Shown piece after piece: positions 11,641 through 22,338 of a stretch of 64,000 nt of DNA. Source of the DNA: Boletus sp. NGJ (Eukaryota; Basidiomycota; Agaricomycetes; Boletales; Boletaceae); the NCBI GenBank assembly GCA_019096195.1, contig JAGTXK010000054.1:1-64000 (forward strand). The letters are read 5' to 3'. The notes under the pieces are model-generated. The model saw only the letters and a program-made list of their open reading frames with translations. It made no database searches and had not been told where the DNA came from. Each line of letters opens with the position of its first letter. Positions within the stretch are counted from its first letter, which is position 1. The position numbers were made by a program, and so were the translations under genes.

Positions 11641-11694
11641 CTTTGGATTCTGCTAACAACATATAGTTCAATATTTCAATTTCTCTATGAATGA

Positions 11695-11943
11695 TCTCTT
11701 TGTGTGCTTAACCAGTGGCAACACCAACGCAGACAGGGTTCTGCACAGATAGGACTGCACCACTATCTTCAAAGTCCAAGACTCCACCATTGGTCATAGA
11801 GAAGTCTCTACATAAAGCTAGCTGTCGATTCCCATATCTAGGGAACTCAGGCCTAGGGAGCCATTTGCTCAAGTCCAGCTAGTCCAGTAATCAACTAGGA
11901 GGTCGATTACTCAGGAATATGTCACAAGTTACTCGGTGTAACA
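11695..11943 (+). mobile_element. Partial LTR, family 2 (3' part only)
   Basis: A fossil fragment matching the 3' third of the LTR at 10471-11292 (AACCAGTGGCAACACCAAC, then AATCAACTAGGAGGTCGATT) and ending GTGTAACA. The 5' part is absent. It may come from the same insertion event or an independent one. Confidence 0.75.
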
Positions 11944-13247
11944 CCATCCCTGTTCGTCAGAACTTTGATCCTCCTATAGCCCATGCATCCACACCCATAA
12001 GTCTATTAATTTTTTCACCTTTATTTTATTCAGTGCTACATTTGGCAGATTGGGACTCATATCTGACATTTAAAGAATAACCTTCACAAAGCAATTTGAC
12101 AGACAGTTTGACAAATAATTTGTGCCCAATGTTCTTTGGAATGTGGAGTTGATTTGCTTGATATCGCACTGCACGAAGAAATTGAAGTACAGGTGGAATG
12201 GGCAATCAGAATGGTACTAATAGAGATAATGGGTGCTAAGGAGATGCTGGTTCCTGAGATGCTGGTTCCTGAGATGCTGGTTCCCTCCATTAACTTAATG
12301 TCACTAGATGAAGAAGACATGATTATTGATTGTGATGCTGCTTCCCACTCCATCAATAAGGTGAGTCGATTGAACACCAGATCCTTAGTAATGTCAACAA
12401 AATTCAGGTCAACAGCATGGTCAGATTGGTTGTTCAGAACACATTGGACACTATCCTCGACTGCATGACTAATGTAGTTAGTAACCTCCTCAATTTGCTC
12501 AGCCCAGGCCAGCCTTCCTCCTCACCTGGTCTGTTCTGGCTCACTTGTTTTGATACCCTACTCATCACTGTTTTAGGAGATGAATGCAAATGCATGCCAG
12601 GAGAGTGGAGGCAGCATAGCCAGTCCTTGTAAAATGTGCTTGTCTCAGTGCTGTCTTAATGTGATCTCATGTAGTGAAAGTATACCATTGGTATGATTTA
12701 TGTAAAATAGGACACTGGTTTTAGAACAGTTCTAGGATATGTTGTCCCCTCAGAAAGCACCTTTGGCAGCATACATGACTCCCCCACCAGCCCCTGATAT
12801 GCCTTCACCATTGTACTCAACATTGAGGGGCCACCAACCCCATCTGACATTGCTTATTGCTCCAGGGGATGACAGCACTCTGTGCACTCCACTGCCCACT
12901 TAGTGGACAACTAGTGACTGTCATTTGCCCATATGGTGCCCATCATGTCACCTAATAACTTTTCAACCTTTTAAAATATTACATTTCATGGATTGCTTAT
13001 AAGCTGACCAAAATTATATATTATATCGTTCGTAAAACTCTTCTATCTTAGATAATGTTAAGTAAATTTCAAAATATAATATTTTGTTGCATTAAACATG
13101 CTTTTGGAGAAGATAAGCTTGTTGTGAAAATTATGGCATCCATAGATATTATTATTTTCTATTTCCTTATATAATACTGAGAAGTTTCATGATAATACAA
13201 GATTCCTTGCAGTATTACTGTATGTGATCCCTCAGAATATAAGATTA
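11944..13247. other. Spacer with a short coding-like frame and an in-frame minisatellite
   Basis: The plus frame 12136-12468 contains three copies of a 15-bp unit GAGATGCTGGTTCCT (12243-12287) that would read EMLVP three times. No domain was recognised. The stretch may be tail sequence of the Spt5-like remnant or interior of another repeat. From about 12950 on it is very AT-rich and shows no gene. Confidence 0.3.
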
Positions 13248-13277
13248 CAGTACACTATCTCATACTGCATACAGTTG
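13248..13277 (+). repeat. Left terminal inverted repeat of the pogo-type element
   Basis: Pairs with the right end at 15928-15957. Both begin CAGTACA next to a TA dinucleotide. Confidence 0.8.
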
Positions 13278-13371
13278 GGAGACGAAAAAATATATGCATT
13301 ATGAGATATATTCAGTACCATATCAGTCATGCATTGTGATGAAGTGACAGTCACAGGATGTAATGAAGTAG

Positions 13372-15564
13372 CTATGTGTTCAGGTCGAAGGATTGGCAAC
13401 TTGGGCAGGTGAGGAATGCATCTAAAGTAGTTTGTCTGGCATGGAGAAACTCTTCCTGATGAAGGCAAACATGAAAATGACAAAGATTTGTCAGTAAGTG
13501 GAGTGGAAGGTCTGAAGAGGAGTCTCCGTGCTGTAAACATGCCTCCATAAGTTTCTTGCAAAGATTAATTGTCTCGGTGCGGGAAATATCAGGTTTGCTG
13601 ATCTCATCATCGTTGTCATCATCATCATCAATCTTGATCACCTCATTATTCTTTTCTGCTACCTCTTGAACCACCTCAGCAACAATTGCTTTGTCCCCTC
13701 CTGGCCCATCAAAAATGTCAGCTGACACCAAATCCTAAGTCTCTGCTTCTTCTTTGGGTTCAAGGAACTCGTCAAGTGTTGGTGGAGTTCCAAAGATATG
13801 GTTTCGAGCTTGGAGGTCCAAAATTGACTGTGTGACATCATTTTCAACAGCCTCAAGCTGTGGGACTGCAGGGCATACAGGAATGTGAATCTTGAGTCCA
13901 GTCAGGTTGGTGGCAGCATGTGCAAGCTTCTTGATTGCAGCAGTGGCTACATCTGTGTCATTTTCGGCATCCATGATGGCTTTGAAAGCTGGTTGCCAGT
14001 CAGAATCTTTGTAGTGAGTCTCTAGAGCATTTTTGACACTTTGTTCAGCATCAGGTAGTAACATGTCAGTGGCTGCAAATTCCCACAGGATTGCCCATGC
14101 AGTGGGATCCGCATGAGGTGGAATCGTAACTGGATCTCTGTACAAATTAAATTCAGTGGATATCAATGACCATGAATGCAGCACTCATGGTTGAATCTGC
14201 ATGTGATTCCAGCAGTTTGTGATCATTTACTGTGAAACTTGGTTCCACACACACTGAGCTATCATCATCCCTTCAAACAGATTGATCTTGTAGATTTCAC
14301 GTTCACCTACGTCATCAAGCTCAATTGCTTGATGGCAGAATTCACGGCGATAAAGTGCCTTGAGACAACAAATGATGCCAGTGTCACATGGTTGTACAAA
14401 TGTGGTCAAGTTTGGTTTGAAAAATTTGAGCTGCATATTGGTTGGCTCATAATCGACTGTATGCCCAGAGAAATTGTCCACAAAGAGGCAGACCCGATGG
14501 TTTGCAATACACATTTTATAATCAAATTTCTTGAGCCATCTGTTTCCAAGTTGTGGAATCAACGAGGTTTGTTTGAAAGGCCATATGGAGATGAAATTTA
14601 CACTTACTCTTCAAAGAGCACTGAGGTCATCCAAGCTTTTTTATTGTTGTGGTAATAAAATCCTTGCTGATCAGGAGATTTCTTCTGAAAGCATCACAGC
14701 TTCTGAGACTTTCCAATAAACATTAAATCAAATTTTTCACTGCCATCAGCAATGCAAGCAACCCCAAGTGTAATGTGGAATTTGTCTTTTTTTTCCCACT
14801 CAATTGCTTTGTTGCGAGACCACAGTCAGGAGGTGCACTAAATTAACAAAAATTAATCAGCTTATCTTTAATTAAATCTGAGAAAATCACCAAGGAAAGA
14901 AACTTGTCTCATCAAAATTCCACCGGTCTCGTGGTGCAAATTTTGACAAAATGCCATGCACTCACACTTGCTCTGCTTCAACAGTGGCAAGATCAACTGA
15001 TCCAGCCTCACCATGGCAGTGCTGTTCATGGATCTTGTATACTCAACAAAATGATATAACCCATCCATCTCCCGAAAGCCTCTCCTCAATTGGAACATTG
15101 AAAAGCTCCTTGAATCTCGACCGCTTCTCCTTTAACATTGGTCCATTGATTTGCTCGCCCTTTGTCTCCATGTGTTTAACCCACAAGAATAAAGCCCCTT
15201 CAACATCTGGTTGTGTGACAACTCAAGGACGCTTTGAAGAGAGTGCAGAAGGGTTGGTATTGACACAGTTTTGTAGTTCTAAGTGATCATCCAACTTTCG
15301 TGAGAGTGTCAGCTGTAAGAACAGCAAACCCCCTGTCTTCAGTGTGCTAAAGTGTTTAACAATGTCTTTTTGTGGGACAGATGGATGGGCATCAACATAG
15401 GCAAAGACCGTGAGCCAGTCAGCAAGTGTGAGATTTTTCCGCAATGTCTGACTCATCATTTGGGCTGATGTTTGGGGAGTGTCAACACCGAGGGCCTTTG
15501 GTTTCTTTGGCTGTCGGTTGTATTCAACAGGAGTGCTACAAGGTTTATGTTTATTGATAGGCAT
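13372..15564 (-). pseudogene. pogo-type DDD transposase (CENP-B/Tigger family), decayed
   Basis: The minus-strand product starts MPINKHKPCSTPVEY at 15564 and contains an N-terminal helix-turn-helix part (KNLTLADWLTVFAYVDAHPS, then DIVKHFSTL). A CENP-B/Tc5-type DNA-binding part follows (ALFLWVKHMETKGEQINGPM). The catalytic core is recognisable: WNFDETSFF near 14900 (first Asp), VCLFVDNFSGH near 14480 (second Asp) and FVQPCDTGII near 14390 (third Asp), giving the DDD set of pogo elements. An acidic C-terminal tail (KIDDDDDNDDE) and a final Cys-containing segment end at 13372. The pieces lie in more than one frame with stops between them, so the gene is broken. It is bounded by terminal repeats at 13248 and 15957. 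Confidence 0.8.
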
Positions 15565-15927
15565 GATTAGAAGAGAATGGGGAGAAGACGAAGAGATGGA
15601 AGCAGAATATTTTCTGCATTGTTCTTTAAGCTTAATGCCTGTCCCTTGGGCTCATTTTTTAAGTTTCGCTTGCTAGGAAGTCTATTCTCCATTCTCCAAG
15701 TCCATTCTCCATTCTTGCATACCTCTACTGCTGTACAGTAACTCCAAAATTCATATTTTGAGTCATACTGCAGTGCTCCTTGGCCCAGGGCCTAGTAGTT
15801 GTGGCCCGCCATAGTGAATATTATGCCAGTTGAGTCTATTCACTATGCATTATTCATTATTGTCGGATTTCACACTGTCCCGCAGTGGGATCCACGAAAT
15901 CCTATACAGTATGAGATTTATGCAGTA

Positions 15928-15957
15928 TGACTGTATGCATTATGAGATAATGTACTG
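15928..15957 (-). repeat. Right terminal inverted repeat of the pogo-type element
   Basis: Inverted match to 13248-13277, followed by TA at 15958-15959. Confidence 0.8.
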
Positions 15958-16019
15958 TACCTACACCTCCAAAATGGTTACCCAAAATATTTAATAATCT
16001 AATTACATTTCACAATGTA

Positions 16020-16165
16020 TTCTCAGGCACTTTTAATGTTGAAAGTCCCGGTGTGTCAAGAACTGTCCGACAGAAAGTCCGATGTGGTTGGTCGTCACGT
16101 GATTTAACACCTGCCAAGTGCCCGTACTTCCGCCTCAGTGTCCACATTACACAACACCTACGTGG
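16020..16165 (-). repeat. P450-duplicon marker sequence, copy 1
   Basis: On the minus strand this matches the block at 46500-46640: GGTGTTGTGTAATGTGGACA, then GAGGCGGAAGTACGGGCACT, then ACCAACCACATCGGACTTTC. The same block recurs near 49690-49840 and near 61060-61190. Here it lies 3' of P450-A, at the boundary between the repeat island and the P450 array. It is non-coding as far as I can see. Confidence 0.65.
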
Positions 16166-16464
16166 TATCGCTCGAGTAACCATGGGTGTGACATAACCGG
16201 GCCAGCATGGCCGAAAAGAATGATAAAATACAATAAACTTGAAGTACCCTCCCCACATACCAGACCTGATGCATCGAGATCAGAAGACAGTTGTTGTGAT
16301 CATACAAAGGTCTGGTTTGATTGTCTGCATCAGTGCCCACAACCTACTTGCACGATCAAAACTAAACTAAACAAAGGGGAACATGCATGACTGAGAATAA
16401 ATAGTGTGTCCGTTCTGACGAGTGAAAATCGTGCCCATCGTGCTCGCCAAGCCATTGACTGGGA

Positions 16465-18459
16465 TCAAGCCCGAAGGAGATCCTCCGCCCTCTTCGATCG
16501 TGGTACAATCCTACATTTGAACGGTTTGACACGACTGCAAAACCAATCGTCAGCAAATCTACATCAGAACAATTTAGCAAACTCACCGTACGATCCCCTC
16601 CTCGACATCATACTTCGGCACCAACTCCACACCATTCTCGACACATCTCGCTACATCCAACATCGCCAGCCCCATCGCGACACATATAAAGACCGTCGAC
16701 TCCGCTAGGTGCGCACCTGGACACGACCGCCTTCCCCACCCGAAACACGCCTCACGCGGGTCAGGCTGCTGTTCCTCACCAAGGAACCTCTCCGGGTTGA
16801 ACACGTCCGGATCGGGATATGTCTCTGGGTCGGATAGCATAAACCTACACCAAGCATTTCAGTGGCCGAGATCTCAAATCCATGTCACTGTCGACAACCC
16901 ACGAACCATATATTCGCATAAAGATACGTCCCTTTGGGGATCAAATATCCCTCATAGAAATTATCTTGTGTAGTAACATGGATAGCTAGAATCATATGAA
17001 CTCCAGTCAGACCAAAAACGAACATGGGTGACGATACATACCCATTGGACCCACCACATGCCACCGAAGGAGTTCTGTACAGATGGCGTTCACGTACGGA
17101 AGCGAATCACGATCGTCAAAGGTCGGAAGTCTCTTGTGCCCGACGACAGCATCCACTTCGGCCTGGGCCTTTTTCAAAATATCTGGGTATATTGTCATGG
17201 CAAGGAAAAACGCAGATAATGTGCTGGGTGTCTGTTACAACAGTTTTCAACGCGATTCTCGTTTGCGAAAACATCAACTCACGGTGTCTGATCCGCCTGA
17301 TAAATGATAGAATTATAATCAATGTGACCTCTCTCCCGAGAGCTATGCTTTCAATCCATACCGAGATACATGGAAAAAGAGGCCCACTTCAAATTACCTT
17401 CTTCCTCAGGAGTAACACCCTCCTGAAGCAGCCGTGACGTGAACGATGGCGCAGCATCGCCTTTCGCCTAAGTCGACTTCAGCTTACGAGCACCGCAAAC
17501 TTAAAAATAAAAAGTAAAACATGCCAGGTGTTCCAACACAAACTCGTGTGGCGTGTCCGCTGTCTCGCGCAGCATTCCTCGCCATCGTTTTGCATCTTTG
17601 TGGAAACCACCTCCAGGGAACCAATCAGGCAAGTAACGCACTACGGAAACATTGAAGCAACTGAAGCAGAACAAAGAGACTCGGAAAACGTACAGACGGG
17701 AAGCATGTCCACTAGAAATCGTCCCGGTGTCGTGACCACACTGAAATTTTGCATAGCGTTGTCAGCCATCTCGACAAGTGGATCACCATCTTCCTTGACG
17801 GTATAACCATGCGAGATCTTTAAGATCACCGAACCGGCCGTTCTGCCCAGAGCATGTCACGTTAGCACGTTCGCCGAGTAAATAATCAGCACCGCACCTG
17901 CGGCTATGCGCGACCAGATCGTCAGGGCTCTTTAATACATTGCATAAGAATTGCTTCGCTTCTGCCTCTTCGGCAGGGTGGAACGCCTCTAAGCTACTCT
18001 TCGTACCAATCTGCCGATGAAAGTACTTGCGATATATTCGGTACTTGTCACCGTACTGCAGAAAAAACATGCCATTGTGCCACCCCACGAGGTCGCCGCC
18101 CATCGTAAAGTGTGGCCTGTTCGACGTGGTGGCACTCTTTTTCTCGAGTAGGTATTTGGTCGCCTTGGTGGAATTTAGAATGACGTATCGCGTGCCCATC
18201 ACTTTCATGGATATGACGGGGCCTGGCATAGCATAAGTGATACCTGTACTTTGCGTGAAGTGGACATGCACTTGCCATATTTTTTGCTCATGGCCCCCAG
18301 TGTTTTATAAGGTGCATCTATCGGAAAATCGAGCAGATTTCCGATGAGCGGCCATCCAGGTGGCCCAGGTGGAAGCGGAGTCCTCCTTCTCCAGACGAGT
18401 CGTCCGACGAGGTACAGCGCCAAACTGGCAAGGCAGATATCAAAAGCGCGAACCCCCAT
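16465..18459 (-). CDS. Cytochrome P450 A
   Basis: Heme-thiolate monooxygenase, expected on the endoplasmic reticulum through its N-terminal anchor (MGVRAFDICLASLALYLVGR) followed by the proline hinge LPPGPPGWP. Landmarks in order: a B-C region with NRPHFTMGGDLVGW; the I-helix motif GGSDT plus TPSTLSAFF; the K-helix ELLRW; PERF; and the heme loop FGWGRRSCPG near 16755. The end is LLRA then TGA at 16465-16467. The ten-exon structure matches P450-E. The first intron fits only with a GC donor, and a second GC donor (CTG/GCATGT) stands at intron 4 where paralogues have GTATGT. No frameshift was seen. A TATAAA box lies at 18530-18535. It is divergent from P450-B with a 630-bp gap. The number of the CYP family cannot be assigned by eye; it resembles the O-methylsterigmatocystin-oxidoreductase-like basidiomycete families. 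Confidence 0.9.
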
Positions 18460-19089
18460 GATTCAACTCGATGGAACTGTGATGCAAGAGAAGCTCGGTG
18501 ACGATGATTGTCATGGAATTTAAGCCGACTTTATATCATGCGGTTCCTGCATGTGGGGCCGTAACGACAGGAACCGAAGGCGTGACCAGCACGGCAAGAT
18601 AGGCGAAATGAGTGCGCCATGTGGCAGGTTATCTTTCGATGCCACACTCTCATAAGTTACGCCACACACTAAACACGATACGTCCGATGCGACGATTGTG
18701 GCAAAGTGGTTCTGGCCAATGGCGGAAACTTACGCGAAACACGTTTCAACAACCGAGGTCGTCGAAGACCCCTGCGCCTTTTCCATCGTCCACTTCACAT
18801 ACGCAGACCCAACTTACCTCGAGAAACGGAGAAACGGACTGGCCCAGAGATGTTCAAGACGTTTTCATATGTTTGTAACTCCCGACAAGTGATAATGTCT
18901 GTTTTGTGCGTCAAGTGTGCTGGGGCCGTTGCTGTTAGGACTCTGCCGTTTCGCGCTGAAACTCGGGAATCGCAGGACTCTGCCGTTACACGTTCAAACT
19001 CAGGAGTCGTGTGGTTTAAAGCCGTCTGAACTCCGTGAGCTCGGCATCGATCGTATCACGCTGCTGAGCGTCTCCACCGGGTTGCAATC
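18460..19089. promoter_or_regulatory. Shared upstream region of divergent P450 genes A and B
   Basis: Both genes start outward from this 630-bp stretch. On the minus strand TATAAAG at 18529-18535 lies about 70 bp before the ATG of gene A. On the plus strand TTTAAAGCCGTCTGAA (19015 onward) occupies the equivalent place before gene B. The GCCGTC-type block right after the TATA box is also seen before genes E and H, so it is a conserved core-promoter segment. Confidence 0.6.
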
Positions 19090-21092
19090 ATGGGGGTTCG
19101 AGTACTTGATGTCTGCTTTGCTGGTTTGGCAGTGTACCTCGTCCAACGACTTGTCTGGAGGAGGAGGACTCCGCTTCCGCCTGGACCTCCTGGTTGGCCG
19201 CTCATTAGGAACCTGCTCGACCTTCCGATATATGCTCCGTATAAAACACTCGGAGCGATGAGCGGAAAACATGGCAAGTGTATAGACACTCCTCACAATG
19301 TACATACATCGCTCATACCATGCCAGGCCCTATCGTATCCCTCAACGTGATGGGTACGCAATACGTCGTCCTCAACTCCCTCAAGGCGACCAAAGACTTA
19401 CTCGAGAAGAAGAGCGCCATAACATCCAACAGGCCACACTTTACGATGTGCGGTGATCTTGTCGGGTGGAGTAATAATATGGGTTTTCTACAATACGGCA
19501 ACACGTACCGAAAATATCGCAAGTTCTTTCGTCAGCAAATTCTCACCAAGAGAAGTCTAGAGGTGTTCTACCCTGTTAAAGAAGCGGAAGCGAGACAGTT
19601 CCTACGCAATGTGTTGAAGAACGCTGATCATCTGGTTTCTCATAGTCGCAGGTGCGGTGCGGTGCGGTGGTGAATGTCCCTTCCGTGATTGTGCTAACGT
19701 GACATATTTTGGGCAGAATGGCGGGCTCAGTGATCTTGAGGATCTCACATGGTTATAGCGTCAAGGAAGATGGCGACCCGCTCGTGGAGATGGTTGACAA
19801 AGCCACGGACAATTTATCATTGATTGCTGCGCCAGGACGGTTTCTAGTGGACATATTTCCGATCTGTACGTTCTCCGAGGTTTTTTCAATCTCATTCGGT
19901 TTCTTGAAGGTTTTGCTAGTGCGATACTTGCCTGAGTGGTTCCCAGGAGGTGGTTTCCACAAAGATGCAAGGCAATGGCGAAACATGCTGAACGAGGCAG
20001 TGGGCACACCATACAGGTTTGTGTTGGAGAACCTGGTATGTTTATTCATTCAGTTCGTTATACTTGTTCGCTGATTCCGTGTTAGGCAAATGGTGATGCT
20101 GCGCCATCATTCATTTCACGGGTGCTTCAGGATGGTGTTACTCCTGAGGAGGAAGAGATTTTGAAGTGGGCTTCTTTTTCCATGTATTTCGGTATGGATT
20201 CAAGGCATGCCTCTCCGGACAGCAGAGCTTACATTGATTATAATTCTATTATTTATCAGGCGGATCAGACACCGTGAGTTGATGTTTTCGCAAACGAGAA
20301 TCGCGTTGAAAACTGTTGTAACAGACACCCAGCACATTATCTGCGTTTTTCCTTGCCATGACAATATACCCAGATATTTTGAAAAAGGCCCAGGCCGAAG
20401 TGGATGCTGTCGTCGGGCTCGGGAGGCTTCCGACCTTTGACGATCGTGATTCGCTTCCGTACGTGAACGCCATCTGTACAGAACTCCTTCGATGGCACGT
20501 GGTAGTTCCAATGGGTATGTATCTTCACTCATGTGTATCTTTTGTCTGACTGGAGTGTATGTGATGCTAGCGTGGCATGTTACTACACAGGACGATATCT
20601 ACGAGGGACATTTGATCCCCAAAGGGACGTGTCTTTTTGCGAATATATGGTTCGTGGGTTGTCGAGAGTGACTTTGAATTGAGATCTCAGCCACGTGCAA
20701 TGTTTGATGTAGGTTTATCCTATCCAACCTAGAGACATATCCCGATCCGGGCGTGTTCAACCCGGAGAGGTTCCTTGGTGAGGAACAGCAGCCTGACCCG
20801 CGTGAGGCGTGTTTCGGGTGGGGAAAGCGGTCATGTCCGGGTATGCACCTAGCAAATTCGACAATATTCATATGCATCGCGATGGCGCTGGCGACGTTGG
20901 ATGTATCGAGATGTGTCGAGAATGGCGTGGAATTGGTACCGAGATACGACGTCACGGAGGGGATCATACGGTGAATTTGCTAAATTGTTCTGATGTGGAT
21001 TTACTGACGACTGGTTTTGCAGTCATGTGAAGCCGTTCAAATGTAGGATTGTACCGCGATCGAAGATGGCGGAGGATCTCCTTCAGGCATGA
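19090..21092 (+). CDS. Cytochrome P450 B
   Basis: Same subfamily as gene A. N-terminal anchor MGVRVLDVCFAGLAVYLVQR, hinge LPPGPPGWP, then NRPHFTMCGDLVGW, KEDGDPLVEM, WFPGGGFHKDARQW, the I-helix GGSDT plus TPSTLSAFFLAM, the K-helix ELLRW, NPERF and the heme loop FGWGKRSCPG near 20815. The protein ends EDLLQA with TGA at 21090-21092. The start was chosen because it aligns with the paralogues' MG[VI]R. All splice sites read as in P450-E, including the GC-AG first intron (CATG/GCAAGT) and the 14-nt microexon GCGGATCAGACACC near 20260. No break was seen. It probably acts with a separate NADPH-P450 reductase, which is not in the window. Confidence 0.9.
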
Positions 21093-21454
21093 TATGCTTG
21101 GTCGGCAGCCCCGACTCCCACGATAGTGAGGGTTTGCCTAATGAATGGTCCCCCTACTTACATGTGACCGTTTCTCTGTAAGTGTTATGAATTTACTGTT
21201 GTCGTTCACCCGGTTTCACGACAACATGAAATCATTCATCCAAAACCACAAGTACCGTTGTATGCACAATTCCACGAGCTGCTTGTTGAAACTCGGCTGT
21301 GTCGCGTTTCCACACGGCCCATGGGCAGAGCGCGAATGAGTTCATCAGCCTCATGTTCGGCGTCTAGAAGGCTCAGGAATCATGGAAGATCGCCCTGCGT
21401 TACGGGTATAAGCGTGCGTGCGTACATTGATATACTCATATAACCAGGGAGGAC
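21093..21454. other. Intergenic between P450-B and a P450 fragment
   Basis: No gene seen. Open frames here are short and overlap the 3' flank of P450-B. Confidence 0.3.
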
Positions 21455-21780
21455 CAGACAATACTCACCACGCGTTCCCGATAATGTGCGATCCTTTTAG
21501 GATGAGGAACCCGTCGAAATAAATGTCTTCACTGGCGGTGTGGGGCGTCACTGTTTTCTCCGCTTGATAAGCATACTCGAAGACATCAAAGATACAGAAC
21601 GGTACCTAGCGGTACAATAGTGAGCCATCGAAAGACTTCCTTGCAGACTGCATCGCCTGCCAGCACTGGCAGGACATATACGTAACTTATTCGGCAGCCC
21701 TCCGTTTGCGACCATTCAGTGCCAAGAAAGGGACCGTCAAGCGCGTTTGGCAGCCTATTTCGTTTCAGAACAGCTGCCAC
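21455..21780 (-). pseudogene. P450 exon fragment (K-helix to meander exon)
   Basis: The minus strand reads VCKEVFRWLTIVPLG, which fits a K-helix ExxR region, and further on EDIYFDGFLILKGSHIIGNA followed by W and a GTGAGT donor. The same segments occur in P450-C (INAVYKEVVR, FLIPKGSHVFGNAW, GTGAGT near 22935). The downstream flank (CACCACGCGTT) is also duplicated. It is therefore a truncated duplicate of the P450-C type, not of the A/B type, with neither an N-terminal half nor a heme loop. Confidence 0.65.
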
Positions 21781-21850
21781 ACTATTGTCTCACTTTGAAC
21801 AGTCTACAGTTCGTGTTAGATGATCTACTCCCACTGTCAGTGTTACAGCA

Positions 21851-22027
21851 ATGGTCCGCAAATCTCAGGCTACTACTCAAGCTCCCAGTGACAACAACAG
21901 ACAAGATATTCTAAATCCAACTTACGAGAAGGCTCCTCGTAATGCTAAGTGGACGGAACAGAGTCTTCTTGATGGCTTAATACTATGGCTTCGTATGCCA
22001 TGTGCTAATCACTATCTAATGCCTTGA
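21851..22027 (+). CDS. Small open frame, 58 codons, Myb/SANT-like start
   Basis: Begins MVRKSQATTQAPSDNN and contains RNAKWTEQSLLDGLI. The W-T-E pattern resembles the first helix of Myb/SANT-like DNA-binding domains that open some fungal transposon proteins. It stops soon after. It could be a truncated transposon remnant or a chance frame. Confidence 0.25.
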   Translation: MVRKSQATTQAPSDNNRQDILNPTYEKAPRNAKWTEQSLLDGLILWLRMPCANHYLMP

Positions 22028-22338
22028 TCTACGTACGTGTGACTATTGTGTGACTAACGAACGTGCACCTTTTCGTTTTGGCTCGCTCGCTCGTCCGTTG
22101 GTAAACAGTGAGAATCATGGGGAACAGTGAGATGTGGACGCGGTGAGACAAGGTAGACAAACATGATGAATCCCATACATACTTATTATCAAAACAAATA
22201 ATGTAAAGTATAAGATTCCGAACGAACCGACCCCCCACGTCATTCATCTGTCGCAGAAGACGTGGTGACCAGCCAGCCGAAAGTCTCCAGAGAGTGGCTT
22301 ACCTACTACCAGCGTCTCAGTGTCAAAGGAACACTCGA
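22028..22338. other. Intergenic, no gene seen
   Basis: No supported feature. It leads into the 3' end of P450-C. Confidence 0.3.

Larger units (their letters stand above)
13248..15957 (-). mobile_element. pogo/Tc1-mariner DNA transposon with terminal inverted repeats
   Basis: The ends CAGTACACTATCTCATACTG (13248 onward) and, inverted, CAGTACATTATCTCATAATG (ending 15957) form terminal inverted repeats of about 28 bp, continuing ...CATACAGT. Each is flanked by TA (13246-13247 and 15958-15959), the target duplication of this superfamily. ATGCATTATGAGATA-like motifs repeat near both ends. Length is 2710 bp with one transposase gene on the minus strand. Ends and TA are preserved but the gene carries breaks, so it is probably not autonomous now. 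Confidence 0.85.
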
